Positions 1 to 7,505 of a stretch of 64,000 bases of DNA are shown in pieces. The stretch spans positions 18,170 through 82,169 of the forward strand of contig NZ_CYSG01000015.1 in the NCBI RefSeq assembly GCF_001457775.1, in the 5' to 3' direction. A program made the translations under genes and the position numbers. The DNA is from Phaeobacter sp. CECT 5382 (lineage in GTDB: Bacteria; Pseudomonadota; Alphaproteobacteria; Rhodobacterales; Rhodobacteraceae). Every line of letters begins with the position of its first letter. Within the stretch, counting starts at the first letter, position 1. The notes below the pieces were generated by a model, which was given only the letters and a program-made list of their open reading frames with translations, made no database searches and was not told the origin of the DNA.

Positions 1-630
1 ATCGTTCTGGACCGTGCAGTGGAGCCAGGACAGATCATCGCTGCCTCCCTCAATGCGCCCACCCTGTTCACCGTGGCAGAAGACCTCACGGAGATGGAGC
101 TTCAGGTCGATGTTGACGAGGCCGATATCGGCAAGGTGGCGGTCGGACAAGCCGCGAGCTTTACCGTCGACGCCTATGATGAACGTTCGTTTCCGGCAGA
201 GATTTTGCAGGTGCGTTTTGCCAGCGAAACAGTAGACGGCGTGGTCACCTACAAAGCAATCCTACAAGTGGAGAACGAGGATCTATCCTTGCGCCCTGGC
301 ATGACGGCCTCGGCCGATATCATCGTGGCTTCGGTCGAAAATGCTTTAGCCGTGCCCAATGCTGCCCTGCGCTACACACCTGCGTCAGCAGAAGACATCG
401 TCGGTGCAGGCAGCGGTGGCTCCGGTTTTGTCGGCATGATCATGCCCGGCCATCGCGAGGACGCAAATAGCGCTGATGGCAAGCAACGCGCGGTCTATGT
501 TTTGCGCGATGACGTCCCGCTGCGCATCCTGGTGCAGGTCGGGCAAAGTGATGGAACCGTCACCGAGGTCATATCCGAGCAACTGGCGCCCGGAGACGCG
601 GTGATCACGGATGAGTTCGATGACAGCTGA
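1..630 (+). CDS. MacA/HlyD-type periplasmic adaptor (5' partial)
   Basis: C-terminal 209 residues of a periplasmic adaptor (membrane fusion protein) of the RND/MacA type; the reading frame is open from base 1, so the start lies outside the window. The visible part holds the beta-barrel and membrane-proximal domains, with the family-typical stretch LRPGMTASADI around residues 96-106 that precedes the last strands. A Gly-rich loop (about residues 135-145) is inserted before the final domain. Such proteins bridge an inner-membrane MacB-type pump to an outer-membrane TolC. The stop overlaps the start of the following ATPase gene by 20 bases, and a FtsX/MacB-type permease follows, so this is the first visible gene of a three-gene export operon. 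The substrate (macrolide, peptide, lipid) cannot be told from sequence. Confidence 0.85.
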   Translation: MVLDRAVEPGQIIAASLNAPTLFTVAEDLTEMELQVDVDEADIGKVAVGQAASFTVDAYDERSFPAEILQVRFASETVDGVVTYKAILQVENEDLSLRPGMTASADIIVASVENALAVPNAALRYTPASAEDIVGAGSGGSGFVGMIMPGHREDANSADGKQRAVYVLRDDVPLRILVQVGQSDGTVTEVISEQLAPGDAVITDEFDDS

Positions 631-1327
631 TGCTGCGCTCATCAGTTTGACTGACATCACGCGAGTCTATGGTTCTGGCGAGGCCGAAGTCCGTGCCTTG
701 GACGGCGTGTCCTTCGACATACACTCCGGTGAATTTGTGTCGATCATGGGCCCGTCGGGATCGGGAAAATCCACAGCCATGAATGTGATCGGCTGTCTCG
801 ACAGCCCGACATCGGGTCAATACCTGTTCAACGGAGTAGAGGTGGACGAGCTGAACAATGATCAGCGCGCATTGCTGCGTCGGCACTATCTCGGTTTTAT
901 CTTTCAGGGCTACAACCTGCTGCACCGAGCAACCGCACTGCAAAACGTCGAACTGCCATTGATTTACAAGGGTATGGGCCGTGAGGAACGCGAAAGTCGC
1001 GCCCTTGCTGCGCTGGACAAGGTCGGGCTGGCGTCACGCGCCCATCACGACCCTTCGGCGCTGTCAGGGGGGCAGCAGCAGCGTGTGGCCATCGCCCGCG
1101 CGCTTGCGGGCGATCCACAGGTGATTTTGGCGGATGAGCCCACCGGCAATCTCGACACCAAACGGTCGGTCGAGATCATGGAGTTGATGGTTGAGCTGAA
1201 CCGCTCTGACGGAATCACCATCGTGATGGTCACCCATGAAGATGAAATGGCGGAATTCGGCTCGCGTTTGATCTGGATGGTCGATGGCAAGGTTGAAAGC
1301 GACCGCGCGCTGGAAAAGGCTGTCTAA
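611..1327 (+). CDS. MacB/LolD-type ABC transporter ATP-binding protein
   Basis: A 238-residue nucleotide-binding domain that powers the neighbouring permease. Walker A GPSGSGKST is at residues 47-55, the Q-loop near residue 99, the signature LSGGQ at 151-155, Walker B VILADEP at 171-177 and the switch histidine at 209. The motif pattern (DEPTGNLDT after Walker B) is typical of the LolD/MacB/FtsE subfamily that drives FtsX-fold permeases. The ATG at 611 overlaps the adaptor gene; an in-frame ATG at 620 is an alternative start. The stop overlaps the permease start (TAATG), indicating translational coupling. ATPase and permease are separate genes here, unlike E. coli MacB where they are one protein. 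Confidence 0.93.
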   Translation: MSSMTADAALISLTDITRVYGSGEAEVRALDGVSFDIHSGEFVSIMGPSGSGKSTAMNVIGCLDSPTSGQYLFNGVEVDELNNDQRALLRRHYLGFIFQGYNLLHRATALQNVELPLIYKGMGREERESRALAALDKVGLASRAHHDPSALSGGQQQRVAIARALAGDPQVILADEPTGNLDTKRSVEIMELMVELNRSDGITIVMVTHEDEMAEFGSRLIWMVDGKVESDRALEKAV

Positions 1328-2535
1328 TGCTTTGGGAAACAATCAAATTGGCGCTCCAGTCCATCCTGCGCAATCCGATGCGCAGCTTTCTCACTGTGCT
1401 GGGCGTGGTGATCGGGGTAGCAGCGGTAATCGCCATGGTCACCGTGGGCAACGGGTCTTCTACCCAGGTGACGGCTGATGTCGAAAGCCTTGGCGCCAAC
1501 CTTTTGATGTTGCAACCCGGTCAGGACCGTATGGGACCGGGAAGCGATGATGGCGGCGCGGCGCGCCCCTTTGATCTTTCGGATATCGACACCATCCTGA
1601 AACAGGTCAATTCGATCTCGGTTGCGGTGCCGACCGGTTCCCAGTCTGTTGTGGCAATCCTTGATGGCGACAACTACCAGACCTCTGTCACCGGAACGCA
1701 GAATGGATATTTCGACGCAACAGACTGGCCACTTACCGCAGGGCGCATTTTCTCGACCGCTGAGGAAAAGGGCAAAGCCGTGTGCATCATTGGCGAGACG
1801 GTGCGCGAAGAACTGATGGGACGGGCCAATCCGATCGGGCAGAAGATCCGCATTGAGAACTTCAATTGCACCGTGATTGGCCTATTGGAAGCCAAGGGAG
1901 CAAATACGTTCGGACAGGATCAGGACGATATCGTCGTCATGCCCTTCAGGACCTTCGCGCGGCGCATCGCCGGCAGCAACGATGTGCCCTCGATCACGCT
2001 GTCGGTGCGCGATGGGTATTCGACGGACCGTGCCAGCGACGACCTCACCGCATTGATGCGTGAAGTGCGCCGCATTGATGCGGGTGAAGACGATGATTTC
2101 TCAATCCGCGATACCGAACAGCTGGCCAATATGCTGCGGAGCATTACCTCGGTTCTGACTGGGCTTTTGTCAGCGGTGGCAGCTGTCAGCTTGCTTGTGG
2201 GGGGGATCGGGATCATGAACATCATGCTCGTCTCGGTGACGGAACGCACCCGCGAGATTGGTATTCGCATGGCGGTTGGCGCGCAGGCCAGTCAGGTGCT
2301 GATGCAGTTCCTGGTCGAGTCGATTGTGCTGTCGGCATTGGGCGGACTACTCGGAATTGGGCTAGGACTGGCCATGGGGGCCGTTGGCGCCAAAATGCTC
2401 AACGTGCCCTTTATTCCCGACCCCGGTATCATCGCGCTTGCCTTCGGGTTCTCGGCCGCAGTGGGGGTCGTCTTTGGCTATTTCCCGGCCCGCCGGGCCG
2501 CAAAACTCAACCCAATCGAGGCCCTGCGCCACTAA
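1327..2535 (+). CDS. MacB/FtsX-type ABC transporter permease
   Basis: A 402-residue inner-membrane protein with the MacB layout: an N-terminal transmembrane helix (about residues 17-42), a long periplasmic domain (about 45-270) and three C-terminal helices (about 275-300, 325-355 and 365-390). The sequence RTREIGIRMAVGA after the second helix is the conserved FtsX-domain motif and SILRNPMRSFLTVLG near the start is the MacB_PCD signature. With the adaptor and ATPase upstream it forms a tripartite pump that uses ATP to push a substrate from the periplasm through an outer-membrane channel; no TolC gene is adjacent. It ends 61 bases before the convergent Hint-domain gene. Confidence 0.92.
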   Translation: MLWETIKLALQSILRNPMRSFLTVLGVVIGVAAVIAMVTVGNGSSTQVTADVESLGANLLMLQPGQDRMGPGSDDGGAARPFDLSDIDTILKQVNSISVAVPTGSQSVVAILDGDNYQTSVTGTQNGYFDATDWPLTAGRIFSTAEEKGKAVCIIGETVREELMGRANPIGQKIRIENFNCTVIGLLEAKGANTFGQDQDDIVVMPFRTFARRIAGSNDVPSITLSVRDGYSTDRASDDLTALMREVRRIDAGEDDDFSIRDTEQLANMLRSITSVLTGLLSAVAAVSLLVGGIGIMNIMLVSVTERTREIGIRMAVGAQASQVLMQFLVESIVLSALGGLLGIGLGLAMGAVGAKMLNVPFIPDPGIIALAFGFSAAVGVVFGYFPARRAAKLNPIEALRH

Positions 2536-2595
2536 AGCGACGATACATATTCCATCCGTTCAGACAAAGGATAAAGCTACCTTTAGGGAACGTGA

Positions 2596-4038
2596 TCAGG
2601 CTGGGGCTAGCTGCTTGGAGAGTATGAGCTGACTTTCATGAGACTTCAGTACGATGCGCGCAGTGGGGCCATAGTTATTGAAATCGGGCATGAGCTCTAA
2701 AACTTCAGATCGGGTATACGCATCAAAGGAATCTAGGGTTTCATCACCTGGGTGATAGCTCTCACTCTCCAGGCCGTTGCCGGAAATAATTTCATGCTGA
2801 TCGAATAGCAAATGCACATAGGTCACCGCCTGCCCGTCTGCCTGCACCCGGATTGTTGTGTCGTTTACAAGGTGCTTCGCCTTGACCAGAACTTCGGACT
2901 GCCCAAACAGCAGCACAGCCAGCTCGGATGTGATCAAGATCCGATGATTGGGCGATACCGCGATACGTCCGTGATCGCCCAGTGCATTGGCCAAAAACAC
3001 CACTGGCGCAGAACGTCCGGTGGCACGGCGGGTGCTGCGCCCAATCCATCGAAGCGGTTGCAGGCCATTATCTCGGGTCACAACCAATGTTCCGATCTCC
3101 AGGTTTTCGACCGCCAGGGCGCCTTTTATAGTTTCGATCTGAGTTCCCGCAACGAAACAGGGCGGAGAGCTCACTTCTGTTGTGACCTCCACGGATCCGA
3201 CGTCGCTGTTTCCCTCTTCATCCGTCACCGTGTAGGAAAACGTATTGGTTTCATCCGCCGTGCTGTCATTGACGATAGTAAGCGTGCCGTCGGAGTTCAG
3301 GGTCACGACTTCGCCTGTGGTCAGCGTGACGGAATCTCCGGCTGACACGGCCTGGCCAGAAATATGCGTGATAGTCAGGCTACTTGTATCGCCGTGGAGA
3401 TCATTGCCCAGAACATCAAGAACTTCAGAACCATCGCCGGAAATCGTCAAGATGTCATGGGTTGCAACCAAGTCTGACTGAAAGGGACCAGTCAATGTGT
3501 CAATATCTGAATTCCAGACCAGATCACCAAGCAGACCTCCCGCCGGAAGGCCTGAGAAATCAAGGGTCATGGTGGTATAAAGATCTCCGACGGCCTCACT
3601 TCCAGCTAGATTTACAATTCCTGTATAGGTCGCCGTAATCTTGCCGGACAAATCCTCGTATTCAGGGGCAACTTTGAACGGGTAGCCGTTTTTGGAGCTT
3701 GGTGTGGAGCCGCCGAGAGGATCATCGTCCATCGCAAAAGTTGTATCAAACACCGAACTTGCCGGTACGAGATTGATCTCAAGCGAGGTCAACAGTTTAG
3801 TCGTCGTCAATTCATGCCAGCTGTAGCCGAAGAACATGTCGATGTCCGTGCCGGTCGCCCCGCCGGTCGTGTAGGGGTCCAGCGCCTGCCAGGTCAGGGT
3901 TTCGCTTGTGCCGTCTGCATAGGTTGCGGTGATCTGAGCACCTTCCAAATCAACCCCGCGGGAGGAAGTATCCGCGCGCACGCCAAAGTCGCTTTCTCGC
4001 GGGTCTTCATCGAGTCGGACAATATCAATTGTGGGCAT
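2596..4038 (-). CDS. Hint-domain protein with cadherin-like segment
   Basis: A 480-residue protein with three parts. Residues 1-190 form a beta-rich acidic region of no recognised family. Residues about 195-287 look like a bacterial cadherin/Ig-like domain (LDVLGNDLHGD, then FSYTVTDEEGN). Residues 294-440 are a Hint domain of the kind widespread in Rhodobacterales secreted proteins: it starts CFVAGTQI with the splicing-type cysteine at 294, and VSPNHRILI carries the conserved Hint histidine. There is no N-terminal signal peptide, which fits type I or other signal-independent export, but this is inferred. The start is well placed behind a GGGGGGAT ribosome site. Hint domains can cleave or self-process; no intein endonuclease or C-extein is seen. 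The gene stands alone, convergent with the MacB-type operon. Confidence 0.85.
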   Translation of the reverse strand: MPTIDIVRLDEDPRESDFGVRADTSSRGVDLEGAQITATYADGTSETLTWQALDPYTTGGATGTDIDMFFGYSWHELTTTKLLTSLEINLVPASSVFDTTFAMDDDPLGGSTPSSKNGYPFKVAPEYEDLSGKITATYTGIVNLAGSEAVGDLYTTMTLDFSGLPAGGLLGDLVWNSDIDTLTGPFQSDLVATHDILTISGDGSEVLDVLGNDLHGDTSSLTITHISGQAVSAGDSVTLTTGEVVTLNSDGTLTIVNDSTADETNTFSYTVTDEEGNSDVGSVEVTTEVSSPPCFVAGTQIETIKGALAVENLEIGTLVVTRDNGLQPLRWIGRSTRRATGRSAPVVFLANALGDHGRIAVSPNHRILITSELAVLLFGQSEVLVKAKHLVNDTTIRVQADGQAVTYVHLLFDQHEIISGNGLESESYHPGDETLDSFDAYTRSEVLELMPDFNNYGPTARIVLKSHESQLILSKQLAPA

Positions 4039-4249
4039 GGTTATCCCCCCTAAATTTTTTGGTGTTCAATAGTAGATTTTTCTCAGCAGGAGACCTGAGG
4101 AGATTCACGATGAAGAACGGACGATTTGGCGACGTGTAAATCATGGGCATTCTGAAGCAGGCGGAGGGCGGTGTGCCTGTCTCCACCCCCGCCTATTAAG
4201 CATTACTTATACTTAATACCCTCCTCCTCGTTGAAGGAAGAGAAATCCT

Positions 4250-4587
4250 AGGCTCAGGACCCATTGATTTTCGGTCGGCTTCGTGATTCACCGTGCCGAA
4301 AACAAGCGGAGGTCATGTCTGACCTTTTCTGGCTGAGCGACGAGCATATGGCGCGTCTTGAACCCTTCTTCCCCAAGTCTCACGGCAAGCCACGCGTTGA
4401 CGACAGGCGTGTTCTGAGTGGAGTTATCCTTATCAATCGCAATGGGTTGCGCTGGCGGGATGCACCAAAGGAATACGGGCTGCACAAGACTCTGTACACC
4501 CGCTGGAAGCGCTGGAGTGACAAGGGCATCTTCGCCCAGACGATGGCAGGACTGGATGCCGAGCACGGCGAAAAGAAAACAGTGATG
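4250..4587 (+). pseudogene. Truncated IS5-family transposase (IS427-like) and left end
   Basis: The sequence GGCTCAGGACCC from about 4251 looks like the left end of an IS5-family element. The transposase frame starts at the ATG at 4315 behind GGAGG and reads SDLFWLSDEHMARLEPFFP, NRNGLRWRDAPKEYG and RWSDKGIFAQ, the N-terminal (DUF4096-type) part of the family. It is intact to EHGEKKTVM and then breaks off at 4587, where the family normally continues into the DDE domain. The following bases match another IS end (see 4588), so the likely cause is insertion of a second IS followed by loss of the remainder. The catalytic domain is absent, so the element cannot transpose on its own. Confidence 0.8.
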
Positions 4588-4660
4588 TGTCCGTCGTCAG
4601 GGTTTTTCGGACCAATGGCGGCCTAAACTAAGAGAGAGTTTGGCTCATCTGGTTGGTTTG
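4588..4660 (+). mobile_element. IS3-type left-end fragment
   Basis: The bases beginning TGTCCGTCGTCAGG at 4588 resemble the left end of the IS3-family copy at 50605 (TGTCTGACGTCAGC), and both contain CTAAGAGAGAGTTTG followed by GCTCATC, at 4628 here and 50646 there. This piece starts exactly where the IS5 transposase frame breaks. No orfA or orfB follows, so only the terminal few dozen bases remain. The right limit is uncertain. Confidence 0.5.
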
Positions 4661-4661
4661 A

Positions 4662-4829
4662 TTATGCGGCGTGCAGTCGGTGATCCTCCCGCATTCGGTT
4701 GGTTTCCGACGTATCCTCGTATTCAACGGGCTTCTTGCTCTCATCCTTCAGGATGATGACTTCTTCGCTCTCAGCCCGACCAACATCATCACGCTCAAAC
4801 TGGTGAGATACCTTGGCCCTGTCAACCAG
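4662..4829 (-). pseudogene. Remnant reading frame, middle part of a hypothetical protein
   Basis: A 55-codon stop-bounded frame on the minus strand, without a start codon, reads LVDRAKVSHQFERDD, then EEVIILKD and PVEYEDTSETNRMRED before running into the IS-like end and stopping. The composition and pattern look like real protein, and my impression is of a plasmid/phage-type hypothetical protein of Rhodobacterales, but I cannot name the family. It lies in the same orientation as, and downstream of, the N-terminal fragment at 5158-5433, so the two may be pieces of one broken gene. Confidence 0.35.
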
Positions 4830-5222
4830 CTAGCAATGGATGACCTTGTAAGCGCACTACAAGAAGCAGCCTTATACAGCCAAGATAGTATCGAAAGAAG
4901 CAGTGAAATCAGTTTCGCAAGCGGAAAAGTTTGGGCTCACCGCTCGGCAAATTCTCGTTGGAGTGTTATTCAGGACGGTGTTGGTTGGATTTCTCGAAAC
5001 GAAGAAAACCTACAGCGGGAAATTGACAAGAAGGCTCGAAAGCTTTCGATTTACAAGGAAGCCTACTCCGACATTCGCCTACTTGTGGTTGCTAATCGTA
5101 TCAACAACAGCGGGAAATTGATACTTGAAGAGCGGTTTCGACCCAACCTTCGTGGGTTCAATGCAGTGTATTTTTTATCTTATCCGGATCGCGTGAGCCC
5201 CTTCTATTCTCAGTGCAACTGA
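4671..5222 (+). pseudogene. Hypothetical protein, probably a C-terminal fragment
   Basis: A frame of 183 codons. Its first 50 or so codons overlap the IS end and the antisense remnant and are probably not original. From about 4830 it looks like genuine protein: a helical stretch (SRNEENLQREIDKKARKLS) followed by DIRLLVVANRINNSGKL and GFNAVYFLSYPDRV, which resembles the end of a globular enzyme-like domain. I do not recognise the family. It has no convincing ribosome site or start, so it is treated as a fragment placed here by rearrangement. Confidence 0.35.
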
Positions 5223-5433
5223 TTGGGTGGAGAATTACGTGATGTTGAGTTCGGTTAGCAGCTTTGGGCTGCTTCCTAAACGCCATCTTCGGCTTCGGCC
5301 CAGACTTTCCTACCACCTCAGCAGGTAAGTACTCATCCCAGATCCTATCCACAAACTGCTTCACCTCAGGATGATCAGACCACCTATGCACGTCTATTGG
5401 CCGGGAGTGCCACGGGTTCTTAATCTTGCTCAT
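5158..5433 (-). pseudogene. N-terminal fragment of a hypothetical protein
   Basis: The ATG at 5433 opens a frame with a convincing protein start (MSKIKNPWHSRPIDVHRWSD, then FVDRIWDEYLPAEVVGKSGPKPK). After about 57 residues (to about 5262) the composition changes to unstructured sequence that runs into the antisense gene end, so the real gene is cut here. I cannot give a function. It sits just inside the region between the IS fragments and the tRNA-Gln gene. Confidence 0.4.
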
Positions 5434-5439
5434 TGTCAA

Positions 5440-5856
5440 TAAGGCCTTGGGTTTGAATGCTTACTGTGCAGACTACCTATAATTCTTAGATAGACTAGTA
5501 TGTTATCTAAGGGGACCTGATCGGGTACTCCTACTAAGATCTTCACTATTCTGTCTTCTATCATCCATTACTTATACCTATTCCCTTAGGAGACCTATCC
5601 CTAGCATTGGGGGGTAGCACGTTATGACTGGTAGTGGTGAGGGGAGGGCTGCTTAAGAGGCGCTACGACATCGCCACAGAGTGGGCCTAGAAGAGCCCCT
5701 AGATGGCTTGGATGCCTAAGGTCCACGATCGTGCTCAGCCCGCCACAGAGCCCCACAGGCAGCCTGATAGAGCCACATGCAGGTGGGGGCATTACGAGGG
5801 GCATTCTGAACCACACCGGGTCAGAAGTCGCGTCTCTAGATCATGTTAGGAAGTAC
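5440..5856. other. Gene-free stretch next to tRNA-Gln
   Basis: About 417 bases with no supportable gene. The part from 5450 to 5610 is visibly AT-rich compared with the rest of the window; the part from 5630 to 5820 is GC-rich. It lies directly downstream of the 3' end of the tRNA gene, the usual attachment side for integrating elements, but I found no second copy of the tRNA 3' end that would mark an attL/attR pair. Confidence 0.4.
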
Positions 5857-5931
5857 TGGCTGGGGTGGTAGGATTCGAACCTACGATCTTCAGTACCAAA
5901 AACTGTTGCCTTACCACTTGGCCACACCCCA
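5857..5931 (-). tRNA. tRNA-Gln (TTG)
   Basis: Read on the minus strand the gene begins TGGGGTGTGGCCAAGTGGTA and folds into a normal cloverleaf: acceptor stem TGGGGTG/CACCCCA, anticodon loop TTTTGGT flanked by CAG/CTG giving anticodon TTG (glutamine), and T-arm GTAGGTTCGAATCCTAC. The discriminator base is G and CCA is encoded (5857-5859). The gene without CCA is 5860-5931. Confidence 0.96.
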
Positions 5932-6036
5932 TCAGTGAGCGGCGTTCTAGTGTGAGTTTAGAGGGCGCGCAAGAGGCTTTGTGGAAAAAGTTGAAAACTT
6001 TTTCTGTTGCCTCCTAGGCCCCCTCTCCCAATTTGC

Positions 6037-7041
6037 CTAACTTGAAGCAAGCACACCAGTCTGGATCAGCACTGCACCTTGGCGTGCACCTGCCTCTACA
6101 GCCTCATGCGCCGCGCAAGCCTCTGTTATTTTGTATACCTTTTGAATATCGCAAGTCAGGGCCCCTGCCTTCAACGCTGTATGAAGGCGCTGAATTGTCG
6201 CTTGTCTTTCATCCGGTGTCAGCAAATAAACCAGAATAATTTCGACAGTAACTGCCTTGAACAAAAGCGGCAGGAAGGGAAAGCTCGGGTTCATTTCCTG
6301 AGCCGATCCGTAGGCGGCAATACGTCCGTTTTCGGCGACCACTTGAGCGTCCGTGTCGATATTGCTGCCAAACTCCACCTCGATGACCAAATCTACCAAC
6401 ACGCCATCATTGGCAGCGATAATTTGAGCCGCGAGATCCGGTGCACGGTAGTCAAGAACAGCATCGGCCCCGGCGGCAATCACCCGCTCGCGACCAGTGG
6501 TGCCACAGGTCGCGATGACCCGGGCACCGCCCCATTTGGCCAATTGCACCGCCAGAATACCCACGGTTCCGGCACCGCCTTGAACCAACACGGTCTTGCC
6601 CTGAACCTCTCCCTTGCCAAAAACGGCAAAGCAAGCCGTCAGGCCCGGAATGCCCAAAACAGCTCCAACCTCCAGACTCACGCCGTCAGGGAGAGCTACA
6701 GCCTGCTCCGATGGCAGGGCCATCTTTTGGGCCGCTGTACCGCAGGATCGGCGAAACTGACCATTCCAGATCCAGACACGCTCTCCGATGCGATCCTCAG
6801 AGACACCGTCTCCAACGGCCGATATCACTCCCGAGCCATCGCTGTGCGGAATAATCAGCTCCCAAGGGAAACCCTTGAGCCCCGGCTGTCCGCGGGTGCG
6901 GGTTTTGACATCCGACGGGTTGACCCCCGAAAAAACCATATCCACCAGAACTTCCCCCGCTTGGGGCTGCGGCGCAGGCAAGTCTTCGAGCTGCAGAACC
7001 TCGGAGGCTGCCCCAAAGGCGCGATAGGTGATGGCTTTCAT
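6037..7041 (-). CDS. NADPH:quinone oxidoreductase-like MDR dehydrogenase
   Basis: A 334-residue zinc-independent medium-chain dehydrogenase/reductase. The N-terminal GroES-like domain (residues 1-125) has GEVLVDMVFSGVNPSD, the quinone-reductase signature, and lacks the cysteines of zinc alcohol dehydrogenases. The Rossmann domain carries VQGGAGTVGILAVQLAK around residue 150, the NADP-binding loop. Family members reduce quinones, enals or ketones with NADPH in the cytoplasm; the substrate here is unknown. The start ATG at 7041 is the only one in agreement with the family N-terminus (MKAITYRAFG). It stands alone, about 105 bases downstream of the tRNA-Gln 5' end and convergent with nothing. Confidence 0.9.
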   Translation of the reverse strand: MKAITYRAFGAASEVLQLEDLPAPQPQAGEVLVDMVFSGVNPSDVKTRTRGQPGLKGFPWELIIPHSDGSGVISAVGDGVSEDRIGERVWIWNGQFRRSCGTAAQKMALPSEQAVALPDGVSLEVGAVLGIPGLTACFAVFGKGEVQGKTVLVQGGAGTVGILAVQLAKWGGARVIATCGTTGRERVIAAGADAVLDYRAPDLAAQIIAANDGVLVDLVIEVEFGSNIDTDAQVVAENGRIAAYGSAQEMNPSFPFLPLLFKAVTVEIILVYLLTPDERQATIQRLHTALKAGALTCDIQKVYKITEACAAHEAVEAGARQGAVLIQTGVLASS

Positions 7042-7505
7042 CGATGTTGGTTCCTTGTGAAGTATTGGATGATGTATTGCGTCGAGTGTTGCCTCCAGGC
7101 GCGAGCCCCTCGCACCAAACCTGTGAGGGCACTGAATCCGCTGACAACCAGGATGGCAACCGGGATAGAATACATCGCCTTCCCGGAATGGACAGGGCTA
7201 CAATCGGGACAGGCCTGTCGGGTTTGGGCCACGCACGCCACGTCATCCCCGCAGCGACCACCATCACAACTGACAAGACAACAGCTGACAAGACAACAGC
7301 TGACAAGCCAGCCAGGCCACCCGCTGCTGATCTGCCCGCCAGAAGAGATGCCTGACTAGGACGTCCCAATAGGAGTGGTCAAAGCAGGGCCGAGAACTAC
7401 AAAACACATGAAAAGCCCTGCACAAACCCTGTGGTGTTGCATGCCGACAGCCGATCCTGAGGCCTGGTCTGGGGGGCTACCCGGTCTTGCCCTACTTTTT
7501 GCCAG
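7042..7505. other. Intergenic stretch with a short tandem repeat
   Basis: 464 bases between the end of the regulator gene and the start of the quinone-oxidoreductase-like gene. It holds the promoter region of the latter and a three-copy 15-bp tandem repeat (7266-7310). A 45-codon minus-strand frame from the ATG at 7175 (MYSIPVAILVVSGFSALTGL) behind GGAAGG could encode a tiny membrane peptide, but it runs to the start of the next gene and I do not call it. Confidence 0.4.
7266..7310. repeat. Tandem repeat, 15 bp x 3
   Basis: Three adjoining units ACAACTGACAAGACA, ACAGCTGACAAGACA and ACAGCTGACAAGCCA. One or two changes separate neighbouring units. It is short and non-coding as far as can be seen; a slippage product is the simplest explanation. 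Confidence 0.8.

Noticed and set aside
4194..5590. Short similarity CATTACTTATAC at 4201 and 5569
   Set aside because: Only about 12 bases in AT-rich sequence; too short to be called an attachment-site repeat.
7038..7175. 45-codon minus-strand peptide with a membrane-like stretch
   Set aside because: Fair ribosome site, but it runs across the start of the quinone-oxidoreductase gene and has no known relative.
6079..7359. 426-codon plus-strand frame opposite the quinone-oxidoreductase gene
   Set aside because: Shadow of a conserved MDR gene; the C-terminal part is only the tandem-repeat intergenic sequence.
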